A model generated the notes under the pieces. The model ran no database searches and was not told the origin of the DNA. It saw only the letters and a list, made by a program, of their open reading frames with translations. The translations under genes were made by a program, and so were the position numbers. Positions 35,408 through 46,726 of a stretch of DNA of 64,000 nucleotides are shown one piece after another. Position 1 is the stretch's first letter. The number at the start of each line of letters is the position of its first letter. Source of the stretch: Ustilaginoidea virens (taxonomy: Eukaryota; Ascomycota; Sordariomycetes; Hypocreales; Clavicipitaceae); assembly GCF_000687475.1 (NCBI RefSeq), contig NC_057316.1, forward strand, positions 124,001-188,000, in the 5' to 3' direction.

Positions 35408-37098
35408 TAATCCTTTTCGTTTTTAGTAAAGCAATTTAGTAAGTTTTAACGTTTATTTTTTATTTCTTAATAACTCTAGCCCCGCTTTTATATTTTTTAA
35501 TTCCTACTACCCCTATTACCCTTACCCTTATCGGCATTCTCCTGCCTCCCTATAGGATTTAATAGGGGGGCATATAGGGGAAAGGGAGGGACTATAGGAT
35601 AATAGGGCAAGAAAGGTAGCGGCGGTATTAGCAGTATAGTTAGCGGATACTAATTAGGCATAGTATGGCTTAGGTACCTATAATGGGGCGTAATAGGTCT
35701 GGGGGGATATACTTATAATATTAGGCCGGTAGTAATAGAACCGGCCTCGGCTTATAGCGCGGTCGTTAGTATAAGGGCCTAAGGCGAGGCTATACCGGTA
35801 TATAGGGAGGACGCTACCTAAAGGGAAGTAGGCAGAGTATAAGGCGCAGGCATAGTAGGGGTAACCTAATATATAAAGCTAGTTATCGCCTCTACTATAA
35901 TTTGCGTATTTTATCGTTACTCTGCAAGTAGTTATATAATAGGAGCTATAGAATTGCCGCCAGCCTATCGGGACTTAGTAGATAAGGCAGAGGGAATAAT
36001 AGTTATTATAGGCATAGCGGGAGTCGACCTGCCGATATTAGTAGCTAGGGTATATACAGAAAGGGCCATTATAGTATACTCTTACGCTATAGCCTATAGT
36101 TTATCCTATTAACGATATAGCGTATTAAACTTAGGGCGAAGATAGGCCTTTCGGCCTAGGATATCTCTTATTTTCGGATAGGCGGCCTTTTTAATACTTT
36201 ATTTCTTTTATGCTATACAGACGATACACTTTATTACCCGCTATAGTTAGGGGTTTATCGATATTATATACTCGCATTAGATATACATCTTATATTTCTA
36301 ATGGTATTAAATATAAGCCTAAAAGCGACCGGACTATATACAGACGATATATTCTCTAGTATCTATAGTATACTATATATAGGCGATATAGGTATACTCT
36401 ACCTCCTTGATATTATCGGTATTTAATCCCTTAGAATCCCTTTAGATAAAGAACTCTCTTATAGTATACTTCTTTTATAACTATTAATATAACGATCTAG
36501 TAGTAGGTAAGGGCGGCATTTTCCTTATACGCAAAGATATCTAGGGCATAAGTATAAACGAGGAGGGAGCTAATAGTACTCTAGATAGGGTCTTAGGCAT
36601 AATAGCCGTTAAAGAAAAAGTTTTTATTAGTATTACCCTTATCGACGATAGGACTCCCATATAAGAAGGGGCGGGAAAATATAAAGGGGACGATAAGGCC
36701 CCTATATTAGGCGATAAAGGCTCTATTGAACTCTCGTTATTATCGGAAATAATAATAAGCTTAAAGCTAGGAGGGGATATATATAACCGTCCCAAAAAGG
36801 GTATAAACTATAGCGGCCGCGATAGCATTTCTAGCTAGGAACCTCCTTTGCGCTTAATATTTCTAAGGTCTCTAGCAGACGCTAAGGATAGACCTAATAG
36901 GGTCATAGGAGGGCCCTAGGCAATAGGCGTATTCCTATCTATTAATCCTCCGGACGATATAGCAATAAATCCAATGTAATAGTAAACGGGGGGGGGACCT
37001 AAATACCTATTAGTACCAGACGATTCACTATATAGACCTAATACAAACGATCTAAGAACTTTTAATAGTATAACTCTATTAGCAGGGACGATTCTTAC
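35408..37098 (-). pseudogene. Opposite-strand frame of Gypsy-B2
   Basis: About 560 codons antisense to the element, collinear with the B1 copy. Starting near 37098 (GTA where B1 has ATG), it holds a 84-residue open stretch (36541-36795) reading GRLYISPPSFKLIIIS and EPLSPNIGALSSPL, nearly identical to B1. Further on it has the motif KCIVCIA near 36225, giving a clear CxxC where B1 has RIVRI. The Pro-rich C-terminal part lies near 35480-35640. In the sense direction, 36560-36985 also reads openly (DEEGANSTLDRVLG and following), so strand assignment rests on the Gypsy-C/Gypsy-B match in the antisense frame. Function unknown. Confidence 0.48.
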
Positions 37099-37535
37099 GA
37101 TAGTAATAATACCGTAGACTTACTACTAGGAATAATAGCCTTAATAACAGTAGGCATAGGGATAGAGAGAGAGAGGAAGAAATACAAAAAAGAAATAGAT
37201 AAAGGAAAAAGCCTTAATGCAGACGGATTCCTAACCGATGGCTAGCAATAAAATTTTTCTACTTCGCGATAGCTACGATACGGTTCCTTCTAGCTAATAG
37301 CACTACAACCGGCTTCGATAAGATTCTATTACGTCTGCCTAAAGTATACCGACTTTAGTCCACACTATATTCACATCGGTTATATATTAGCATATCTACG
37401 CGCCCGATTATTATCCTATATATCTGATTAAGGTTATTTTTAAGGGCTATAAGAGGTCTTAATTAGGGGGCGATATATAAAGGAGATGATTTTAGATAGT
37501 TTATTCTTCCAACTCTGAGGAAGAGGAGGGGGGTA

Positions 37536-37779
37536 TATTACGGGCTCGGGCTACGCCTGCGCTACAATATAGCTAGGACTCGGGCTGCGCCTGCGTTTAG
37601 CCTAAGAAGGGCAACAGACAGAATCACGGGACTATACTAGGACTCCGATACGTGTCATAATCGGGATATAAATAGACTAGATAGAAGGTTCCTACTTGGA
37701 TCCTTTTCTTTCCTCTTTAGTCTGTTTAATATATATTATTGACGCCTATTTACAGTCGCCCTAGGGCTAGTCCTTCACA
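37536..37779 (+). repeat. 3' LTR of Gypsy-B2
   Basis: TATTACGGGCTCGGGCTACG to GTCCTTCACA, preceded by polypurine GAAGAGGAGGGGGG (37520-37533). Confidence 0.93.
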
Positions 37780-37784
37780 ATTTC

Positions 37785-39440
37785 TTTATAAAAAGGCTAT
37801 TAGCGGCTCTAATTCTTAGTTAGTGCTGCTTTACCTATAGTTCGATATTGCGATATTCTATCTAAGGCAACCCTAGAATTATATTATAGGTAAGGCCTAG
37901 GATGATATATAGCATTACGGCTAATAGTTATCCGTTAATATCGATATTGATATAGACGATATAGGTAATTAAGGGGGTAGCCTATTACTCCCCCGACCGA
38001 CTCTTTATATCTATTGCGGTCCTAAGTTTCCTATAAGATAGCAGGCGGATAGGCTAAAGTCCTAGCCTTTAGATAGTTCTTTCGCTTATTGCACTATAGT
38101 AGTTACAATTAGAATCAATTAGGGTATCGATAAAGGTAGAATTATTATATAATATTAGGATTAAAAAGGGGTATCTATCTATACGGTCTTTAATATTATC
38201 GATCTCCTTTATATAGTATTCCTATCGTAACCTAGCTAGGGGCTAAGTATATTTTTTAAGCCCTTTTACGAGATTCGGCTTAAGGGCTAGTCTTTTCTTT
38301 AGGAGTTGCTATCGTTACTATTTTTAAGCTTAGCGATTTACGAGGCTTCTACGGCCTTTAGGTCTATAAAAGCTACTATTATTTCTAGTGGGGGCTAGGC
38401 CGGCCTTAGCTTGCACTCTAGTATTTTATGGCTGGTATCCCTATATTAGGTGTAAAGTGATTTTTAGTAGCGCTCCTTAAGGACTTCCCTTAAAACCTAT
38501 AGCGCCCTTTTACTAGGAAACCTTTACTTGCCTTTCGAACCTAGCTTATAGACGCCTATTATAGGCATATTACTATCTTTATCCCGAGCGGTTATCTGCG
38601 GATCTTAGGCGTTATCGTTATGATCCCGGGAAGGGTCTATATAGCGCTTCACAGTAAGACTTATCTTTAGGTTGATAGCGATTTTACGGTACTATACGAT
38701 AACCGCCTTATAGTCCTTACGGAAGACCTTTAGGCTAATAATCTTATCTAATATACGAGGGTTAAAGGCAGATTAGAATATTTCTAGTTTAACCGACTTA
38801 GGCCATTTAAGCCCCTCTGCTAATACTAATTTCTCTTTAAAATGTATAAAAAAGGTAGAAAAGGGTTCTTTTAGCGCCTAATAGAGGGTATACTTAAGCT
38901 TATTAATTGTGTATTCCTTCTAATATAAGTCCTCAAAGAGTCGCTATAGGTAGTTAAAGAAAGCTGTAGGGCGGTAATAGAAGGCTATGCTATTCTCGAA
39001 GAATACTATAACTTAAGATTAGACTATAGCTAAAAGGTTCTAATAGATAAATATCTATTAGGTCTTATTGTTACCGATAAAGTCCCAATTGATTTCTAAC
39101 TTATGCTTTATAAAGGTCTTCTATACGGTAAATATAGCCTTTTTACTGTTAAAGGGTTCCCCGATCGGTATCGGCTTATGCCTAGGTTGGGTTTCCTCTA
39201 GGGTTAGGATAGAGTTAGTTTAAGACCGGTCAGGGGTTATTACAGGGGCTGGCGATAGTTATTATTGTATCTAGTCGATAAGGGCTAGTATTTAATGCTC
39301 GGTCTATTCGGCCTAAATATACATCTAACGCTCACTCTCCTGGCTTTAGGATAGCTATTCTTAGAACCTTATATTAAGGACTTCTATAGTATTAGTAATT
39401 AACTCCTATTGAGCGGCCTATTAATGAGCGGAGGCGCATT
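37785..39440 (-). pseudogene. Gypsy-A gag and protease, RIP-degraded
   Basis: Minus-strand segment from the leader (right) to the B2 insertion (left). It is collinear with Gypsy-B gag and protease: GEPFNSKK-like sequence near 39150-39180 (plus-strand GGGTTCCCCGATCGGTATCG), capsid 39000-38700, knuckle remnant about 38450-38560, protease about 38150-37870 ending in GLPW-EYRN-type sequence. It is diverged from the B and C gags, consistent with a separate subfamily. Heavy TAG/TAA load. Start not assignable. Confidence 0.72.
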
Positions 39441-39526
39441 AGGCATTATCTAAGCCTATGGTATTCTGTGAGGGCCCTATATCTATTGTCGGCAGTTGTA
39501 TATAGTATAACAATAAGGGTTGAGAG

Positions 39527-39538
39527 AGTTTTATTAAT
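39527..39538 (-). other. Self-priming primer-binding site of Gypsy-A
   Basis: Plus-strand AGTTTTATTAAT abuts the 5' LTR; its inverse is found in the LTRs (11615-11626, 12 of 12; 39588-39599, 11 of 12 after one transition). The sequence differs from that of Gypsy-B, C and D, but pairing is kept. Confidence 0.68.
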
Positions 39539-39792
39539 TGTGACGGACTGGCCTTAGGGCAATTGCAAATAGGCGTTAATTAGATGTATTGATAAAACTA
39601 AGGAGGAAGGGAGAAGAGCCCGAATCGGGTCCCTTCTGTAGTCTATATATATCTGTGTGTGGCGCGGGCTAGAGCCCTAATGTTGCCCTATAGGCCCGCG
39701 CGTCTACCCTATGTTATCCGTTCCGGACTAGGCACGGGCGTAGCCCGAGCCTCAGTCAATCCATGATACGGGCATAGCCCGAGTCCGTGACA
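39539..39792 (-). repeat. 5' LTR of Gypsy-A
   Basis: TGTGACGGACTGGCC to GAGTCCGTGACA on plus. Keeps both intact termini (TGTGACGGACT / AGTCCGTGACA), from which the decayed ends of the other gypsy LTRs can be interpreted. Confidence 0.93.
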
Positions 39793-41289
39793 CAAAGTAG
39801 GAATATATAGGGCATTCTTAAGCTCTATAATACCCTATTTTATAGGATTAACGCCCTGTAGCACAGTAAATCGTGCTATGCCCCAACCAGTGGGGGAGAT
39901 AGGGCTACCACTAGTAGTAATTACAGGCTTATTATCCTTCTTAAAGTGGTGAAAAGTAGTGAAATACTTCTTATCATTAACAATATAATAAGTAGAGCCT
40001 GTATCGTAAAGGAGGGCATCTTTAGGGGTCCTACCGCCTGATTTAGCACTATAGCTTATAGCTAAGGGCTGGTTATCAGTGGATATAGTAGTAGAAGAAG
40101 AGGAATAGGATATATTAGTATCCTGGGTATTATAGTTGCCTATAATAAAGGCCTCAATATCTTGCTAATTACTGCTAGAGTCTTATTTCTTCTTCTATTG
40201 CTACTTCTTTTTCCTATTATTAGTAGAATTATTCTTGCTATTATTAGTAGAAGCGGCATTAGTAGACCCTTTATTCTTAGAGTCCTTGGAAGCCTTAAGC
40301 TGCTTAGGGTTATTATTAGTAGCTACCTTATTAGACCCTTTAGAACGCTATTCTTCTAGTAGGTCAACCATAAAATACTAGAGGTTAAATTTGCTGCTGT
40401 TAATAATACCTTGGGCGCTATAAGCCCTAATTATAGAGCGTTGGCGTTCCGTCCAGCGGGTAAATACCCCCTCTATAGCCCATAGGTACTAGTTAACTTA
40501 GTCGAAAGAGTCGATTTTAGCACCTAAAATCTTAAGGCGAGAGATATAGCTATTAAATTCGCTATTAAATGCCTCCAAGGTGCCCTTATAACCGGTAAAT
40601 GTAAGGGTGTGAAAGGTAGGGTATAAGTGTGCCCGCTGTACTTCTGGTGAGTGGCAGTACTAGGCCACTAGCAAAAGGTAAGCTTCCTCTGGGTTATTAC
40701 ACCAGTCTATAGCCTCTGCAGCTTCTTCACCATAGCTATTCTTTAGTATTAGTAGTAAAAGTGCCTGCTCAGACTCATTAAAGTGCTTTGCTATAGAGGG
40801 GTCGTTGACAAAATTAGCTATTTTAAAGGCCCTGAGTTGTATTGTAAGGGCCTGCTTCCACTGGTCGAAATTATAGGGGCTTTTTAGCTTTTAGGACTCC
40901 TTAAAGCGGTTGGCAGTCTTAGCTAATTTCTTAATAGCCCCATCACTAATTTGGTTGGTAATAGTTGTTGGTGGTATTGTATAAATAGGCTCTTTACCTT
41001 TATATTTTATAGGAGTAGAAGGTTGGTCGATTTCTATAACGTTAGCTTTACTATCATTATCTTTAGTGGTAGTCTTAGTGGAAGGTCTAGCTTCAGTGGC
41101 TTTAGTAGGCTTCTTATTAGTAGCCTGGGTAGCCTGGGTGTCGTTATTTTGCCTACTAACTAGGCCCTGTATAAGGTTAGTTAGTATATTCATTTGGGAT
41201 TTTATATCGTCTATATCTAGCTATAGCTGTGCATTAGTATTAACTTTAGTATCGGATTCAGGGACCTTATAGGATCCTGACTTTGCCAT
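39793..41289 (-). pseudogene. Copia-1A gag and protease (first part of polyprotein)
   Basis: Start ATG at 41287-41289 (MAKSGSYKVPESDTKVNTNA), chosen because it opens the frame right after the leader. Then MNILTNLIQGLVSRQNND and a Lys/Thr-rich stretch (41190-41000). The gag core runs about 40900-40380 (SPYNFDQWKQALTIQLRAFK, then FNSEFNSYISRLKILGAKI), followed by a Ser/Asn/Lys-rich linker with no obvious CCHC knuckle, and the aspartic protease motif LLYDTGSTYYIVND (DTGS at 39994-40005) with an intact D-T-G. The frame then reaches the Gypsy-A insertion and continues at 11565. Only a handful of stops, at Gln/Trp codons. Gag packages the RNA; the protease would cut the polyprotein. Confidence 0.85.
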
Positions 41290-42072
41290 AATGGGCAAAA
41301 AGGGTTTAAAAATCCGTTAAAAAATGGTGCCGATAGTTGTAAAAACAGAGGAATAACTAGCTAAATAGCTAGCAAAATAGTCGAATAACTGGTAAAATAG
41401 CCGAGTAACTAGCTAGACAGCTAGTAAATATAGTGGCTAGTAGCCTACTATAAAAGGTAACCGCAGAATATAGCGGCAGGTCTCAATATAAAAAAGCACG
41501 GATGCCGTAGGCGTTGTGCAAGTCCGTATTATAGCGTTGGTATTCAAGGTGCTTATATGGTGCCGTAATATAAAGGTGCCGTAAGTGCCGTAGGTGCCGT
41601 AGGTGCCGTAGGTGCCGTAGGTGCCGTAGGTGCCGTAGGTGCCGTGGGTGCTATAGGTGCCGTAATATAAAAGGTGCCGTAAATGCCGTACTAAAAGTGC
41701 TATAAGTGGAAGAGTATAACAGGTGCCGTATAGTGCAGTAGGTGTCGTACACTAGGTGCAAAGGTATTATACAGTGGTATAGTATGGTAGATATCACACT
41801 ATAAAATCCGTAGGTGCCGTAGGTTACGCCGAAAATAACGTAAGGTTATGCTAAAAGTGCCGTGAGGTTACGCTATAAGTTGCCGTTAGGTACGCCGTTG
41901 ATTGCCGCAGGGTAATACCGTAGGTAATAAGGGTAAGCCAAAGGTGATAATAGGTAAGCTGAAGTTAATAAGGGTAAGCCGAAGATACCAAAGGATAGCT
42001 ATATTAGTAGTACTAATAAGCAAAAGAGACCAAGGGGTGAACACAAAAAGGTAGGGTTAAAACAAAGAAGTA
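41290..42072 (-). other. Copia-1A leader with minisatellite
   Basis: Untranslated leader between PBS and gag. It contains the GGTGCCGTA array (41575-41673), further GTGCCGTAGGTTACGCC-type units (41700-41930) and AAGCCGAAGGTGATAATA-type repeats. No coding potential seen. Same layout as Copia-1B (4555-5273). Confidence 0.7.
41575..41673. repeat. 9-bp minisatellite (GGTGCCGTA)n in the Copia-1A leader
   Basis: About ten near-perfect units in a row, cleaner than in Copia-1B. On the element's sense strand the unit is TACGGCACC. Confidence 0.9.
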
Positions 42073-42090
42073 AAACCCGGGCTCATAACC
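42073..42090 (-). other. Copia-1A primer-binding site
   Basis: AAACCCGGGCTCATAACC, abutting the 5' LTR; contains the intact initiator tRNA-Met anticodon-arm sequence GGGCTCATAACC. Internal (half-tRNA) priming is known from Drosophila copia. Confidence 0.8.
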
Positions 42091-42853
42091 TATTGCAATT
42101 CTTAAGGTCACTATAAAAGCAGAGCCTTACTAGCTAGCTAGATGACATAAGACTGTCTGCGACCTGTGAACTAATCTTAGTATAAATACTAGATTTTTCA
42201 CTAAGTCCTAAGACTATACAAGTGCTATAAAGCAGGGCAAGTGTAAAGGCAAGGCAAATATAAGATAACCAGAAACGCAGGGAAGGTGGGAGTTAAGAGG
42301 CATATAGTATATTAATAGACTCGATTGTGCTGCCCTTCTACTATTTAGAAAGAAGGGGGAAAGCTATCCTATATATACACGAAGGAGGGGTGGGCCTAGG
42401 CATCCAGGGAAGCCAGTAAGAGGGCTCCCCGTAATGCTCGCTATGATACGTTAGCAACCCCGCTATATCCGACCTTTCTAACCACCCTAACCACCGCACT
42501 AGTAATTAGTCACCACACTAGTAACTAGCCACCACGCTAGTGACTAACCACCACACTAGTGGACTAGCCACCACGCTAGTAGGCCACCACGCTAATTTAG
42601 CAATGCCACACCACGCTAGTAGGCCGCCACCACGCTAGTAGGCAACCACGCTAATTTAGCAATGCCACACCTTTTCAATAAGGCCTACCTTACTTGATAT
42701 ACAGTAAATAATCCACTGAAAATCCTTAAGGTAAAAGGCAAAGGCCTAAGGTAATACTACCATAAGTCCAAGAGGCGGTATAAGGGCCAGAAGGTTAGTA
42801 GGCCAGTAGGGCATAAGGCCAGCAGCCTAGTAGGCTACTATAGGATTTTAACA
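42091..42853 (-). repeat. 5' LTR of Copia-1A
   Basis: 763 bp; plus strand TATTGCAATTCTT to GATTTTAACA. It differs from 7188-7950 by 13 transitions. Confidence 0.93.
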
Positions 42854-42858
42854 GATTC

Positions 42859-45800
42859 AATCGCAGATAAACTCTTATAGGCCTATCTCGTAAAGTAGGC
42901 GAGTAAACCCTAACTAGAATACTAATCGGTCTTAGTAATATAATAGGGCAGACCTATTCCCCCTATTACTCTCGATGCGGCTTATACCTAACCTAAGCGT
43001 AAGCCGATCCTAATAGGGGACCCTTTTAACGGCAAAAAGATAATATTTATAGCCTAGCGAACCTTTATGCAATATAAACTTAAGGTCGATAAGGACTTTA
43101 TTAGGGATGAAAAGATATAGTAGATATTTATTTTCTAGAATCTGTCTTCTATAGTCTAATTATAAGTTATAGCCTTTTTTGAGAATAGCGAGGCCTACGA
43201 TTATAATATAATAAAGTTTTTTAAATATCTTTAATATCTTTTTAAGGATTTATATCGATAGGATCGTATAATTACTAAATTTAAGTACTCTTTATACTAA
43301 GGCCCTAAAGAACCTTTCGCCGCTTTTTTCGTCTAATTTAAGGAAAAGTTAGTATTTATAGGAGGAATTAGCTAGCCTAAAGAAGTAAAACTCGAATACC
43401 TCTATTCTATATTAAATACTAGGATGGCCGATAAGATTATTAGACTTAGGGTCTCCTATAATAACTACTACCTAGTAGTTAATTGCTATCGTTAGATCGC
43501 TATTAACCTTAAGATTAGTATAACGATTAGGCGCTACTTTAGTCCTCTTTACGACTGATAAAATAATAACCGGGATGCAGAGGGTAATATACAGATAATA
43601 GGTATTAACCAGCTTGCTTCAAAGAGTAAGTAATATATAGCCGAATAGGTCTTATAAGAGGTTTTTAATAAGCGATAAGAGAAGGATCTATACCTTTATT
43701 ATGGTGCTTCTACCTACTATATATAGAAATACCGTTTATAAAGGGCCTATAGACTAGGAATAGTTAAGGTGGCTATAATAGACTCCTAGGCTGCTAAAAA
43801 TAATAGTAGCGATAATACTTAGGGAAAAGAATAGCCCTTAAGCTTAGTCTCGCGAGAGGGCTTAAAGTATACACTAAGAACCCTAGTCGATTATAAAAAG
43901 GACTTTATATAAGGGAGATAAAAAAGATTATAGAATATATAGATAGGCACCCCTTTTTAGTACCAATATTATATAAATCTTATACTTTTATTAATACCTT
44001 AATCGACTCAGGTTATGATTGCTATAGCGCTATAAGCGAAAAAATAGTGTAACGGTTAGGTCTTTAACCTATCTGCCTACTATAATGTAGGAAAATCGGA
44101 ATAGCAGTAGAGATTCGAAGCTATTTAGGGGAATATAAGGAAGCGACTTCCTCTATTATATATATCGTTCGCGTGGATATTAATATTAATAGCTGGCCTT
44201 CTATAGTTATACTTTATGTAATCCTAGGCCTTACCTATAACGTTATCTTAGGTCTCCTTTAGATAGAATACTATAATATAATATTATAAGCGAAATAATA
44301 TTAGATATAAATTAGAGCGGTAGGCAATCTTATTGTTCGGGAATTAGTAGTATAGCAGTCTAGCCCTACTACGGTTAATATTCTCGGTTTAATCTTCTAT
44401 AGTATGCTTTAATAGGCGAAGCATTCTAAAGACCAATCGACCTCTTTTATTGCTATAAGCCTATAAGAGATAATGCGTATCCCCCATATTATGCTTCTGC
44501 TGTATTAGGACTCTATACTATCTCTGTAGAAGCTATAGGTATTATCCCTAGAGTTATAGGAATTTAATGACCTATTTAATAAGGAAAAGGCCTCCGGCCT
44601 TCCTCTATACTAGGGTATATTAGACTATTATATTCGGCTTAAAAAGGCCTTAGATAGGAGTATATTAGACCTACCTTAGGGCCTATTATATAATATGCCG
44701 CAGGATTAGCTATTTAAGGTTCGGAGATAGGTAACCGACTTTATAGATAAGGGATAGATTTAAATGAGCTCTTTATCGGTAGCAGCTTTAATCCTTTTAG
44801 CTAGGAAGGGGAATAGAGGGTGGTATTTTTATATAGATTACTAAGCCCTAAATAAGGTTATAGCCTAAGATTAATACCCCCTTTTGCTAATTAAAGAGAC
44901 CTTACGATCTTTATCTTAAGTAAAGTAGTTTACTAAGGTCGATATATACGTGGCATTCTATAAAATCTATATTGCAGAAGGCGATAAACACCTTATTATA
45001 TTCTATATACAATTTAGCCTCTTTAAGTAGCTTATAACGCCCTTCGGCCTTACTAAAGCCCCTATAATATTCTAACGATATATTAATAGGGCCTTAGGGA
45101 ATATATTTAGCGATTTTGCGACTATATACCTTAATGATATTCTTATTTATATCTTAGGATCGAGGGAGGACTATATAGGATGCATTAAGGATATACTCTA
45201 ATAACTCTAAGATATCGGTCTTAACTTAGACTTAGAGAAGTATAATTTTGCTATAATAGAGGTCTAGTATCTAGGTTATATTATAACGGTAGGAAAAAAG
45301 ATCTACTTAGACCCCGAAAAGATTAGGGCTATTTAGAACTAGGAAGCCCTTATAAAACTAAGGGGGGTCTAGAGCTTCTTTAGCTTTATAAATTTTTACT
45401 ACGATTTTATTTTTAATTTCTCCTGACTTATTAAACCTTTAATTAAATTAATAAAGAAGGGGGTTCCCTTCTAATAGTTAGATAAGGAAAAAGAGGCATT
45501 TTAAGCGCTTAAAAATTACTTTATCTTATACCTAATTCTCGCTTAATAGGACCCTAATAAGGAGATAATTCTCGAAGCAGATAGCTTTAGTACTACTCTT
45601 AATAGCTGCCTTTCTTAAATTAGGGAGGATAGAGTCTTTTACCCTATCGTATATTATTCTATACGCCTAATAGATGCTAAACGGAACTATATAATTTACG
45701 ATAAGGAGCTCTTTACTATTATTTTTTATCTTAAGGTGTAGTTAGCTAAATTCTAATTAATAGCCTCTTTATTTACTATCCTTATAGACTATAAGAATTT

Positions 45801-46383
45801 AGAGTACTTTACTCGACCTTATAAGATATTAGAATAATAGGCTAAATGGGCTGAAATATTAGCGCTCTTTAATTTCTATCTTTAGTATAGGCTGGGGTTA
45901 TAGGCTTAATACTTAGATACTCTATCTTAATAGGAATAGGAAGCTAGCGGCATAATACTAAAGATTAGCTAAATCTTAAAACCGCTATCGATCTTAGTAC
46001 TCTACTTAGATTCGATTACTAAATCGGTTCCTATAGCTATACCTTTAGGATTTAGCTTACCTAATAGCTTATGCATTTTTGCTGACTCTTACCTCTAGGC
46101 ATTCTAGGATCAGGCTATAGCCGAGGATGAAATATATAGGGTATGCTAGGAAGTAGTAGTAAAAGGCAAGAGATACTTTCCAACCGAGGCTTTAATAAGG
46201 GAATAGATTATAGATTGCACTCTAAATGCCTATAGTACGCTTCTCTATCGGGGGCAGATATAGCTCCTATCTTTTAAACCCCTAATTACTATAGTTATAT
46301 AGCGATACTATAAATCACCTACTATAGGCTATCTAGGGAAGAATATTATATTCTAGTTATTATATTGAGACTACTACTTCGAT
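42859..46383 (+). pseudogene. Gypsy-D gag, protease, RT, RNase H and start of integrase, RIP-degraded
   Basis: Collinear with Gypsy-B2 30600-34115. Gag capsid, then a knuckle remnant YYGASTYYI.KY near 43690-43730, in which the CCHC residues of an inferred C-x2-C-G-x4-H-x4-C have become Tyr. Protease LIDSGYDCYSAISE near 44005 keeps D-S-G. RT has FYIDY near 44830 and YLND at 45127-45138 (Asp to Asn). RNase H follows to about 45950. The integrase N-terminal finger is broken at TCGAT (46379-46383) by Copia-2 and continues at 60759. Stops about every 10 codons. Confidence 0.83.
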
Positions 46384-46726
46384 TATTGGTATTACATCAA
46401 GGGGTACCCAGTTTTACATAGGGTTGCGCGCGTGGTATTAAGTACCGTAAGGTCACCGGTCAAAGGTATGATTACTTCTTTAATTATGACTGACTAACTA
46501 AGAGGAAAGAAAGGAAGCAAAAGAGTAATTACACGATGTAGCCTTTTTGTGCATGCTGTAGTCATATGCTTCGGCGCGGTCGGGCCGGACTGCCCGCGTG
46601 CCCTATCGGGCTTAGGAGCATAGGGGCAAAAGTGGCCACATCATGCGTAACAGGTATGCGCGGCACATTCGTCGCAATATGCCTAATTAGTGCCTAATTG
46701 GGCACCTTACGACAGCGATTCCGATA
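46384..46726 (-). repeat. 3' LTR of Copia-2
   Basis: 343 bp. Contains a GC-rich block GCGCGGTCGGGCCGGACTGC shared with 60602-60621, and a decayed copy of the palindrome seen at 60716-60733. About 7 percent different from the split 5' LTR, almost all transitions. Confidence 0.92.

Larger units (their letters stand above)
30162..37779 (+). mobile_element. Gypsy-B2: uninterrupted chromovirus (7,618 bp)
   Basis: 244-bp LTRs at 30162-30405 and 37536-37779 with target duplication ATTTC (30157-30161 and 37780-37784). It is inserted in Gypsy-A between protease and RT, in the opposite orientation to its host. PBS TTTAAATAGACT at 30406-30417. Same family as B1 and D. It retains the empty target sequence into which Copia-1A jumped in Gypsy-D (near 30580). 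Confidence 0.94.
11566..39792 (-). mobile_element. Gypsy-A: chromovirus (about 5.6 kb without insertions) carrying Gypsy-B1 and Gypsy-B2
   Basis: 254-bp LTRs at 11566-11819 and 39539-39792, beginning TGTGACGGACT and ending GAGTCCGTGACA on the plus strand, with target duplication CAAAG (11561-11565, 39793-39797). Removing B1 and B2 leaves one collinear chromovirus of about 5,640 bp. The chromodomain gene ends next to the 3' LTR: there is no extra 3' segment, unlike B, C and D. The LTR pair differs at about 29 of 254 positions, far more than in its host Copia-1A. Confidence 0.92.
7188..42853 (-). mobile_element. Copia-1A: full-length copia element (about 7.4 kb without insertions) carrying Gypsy-A
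   Basis: Two 763-bp LTRs (7188-7950 and 42091-42853) flank the element, with a perfect 5-bp duplication GATTC (7183-7187 and 42854-42858). Order on the minus strand: 5' LTR, PBS, leader, gag and protease (41289 to 39793), Gypsy-A insertion, integrase, RT and RNase H (11565 to 8078), 3' LTR. The empty site is visible in Gypsy-B2 near 30580 (ATAGATTCAATCGCAG). The LTR pair differs at 13 of 763 positions, all transitions. It is moderately RIP-mutated: long open stretches remain in every domain. Confidence 0.93.

Noticed and set aside
40951..41272. Plus-strand frames over Copia-1A gag
   Set aside because: The minus strand carries the gag frame from a clear ATG; these are complementary shadows.
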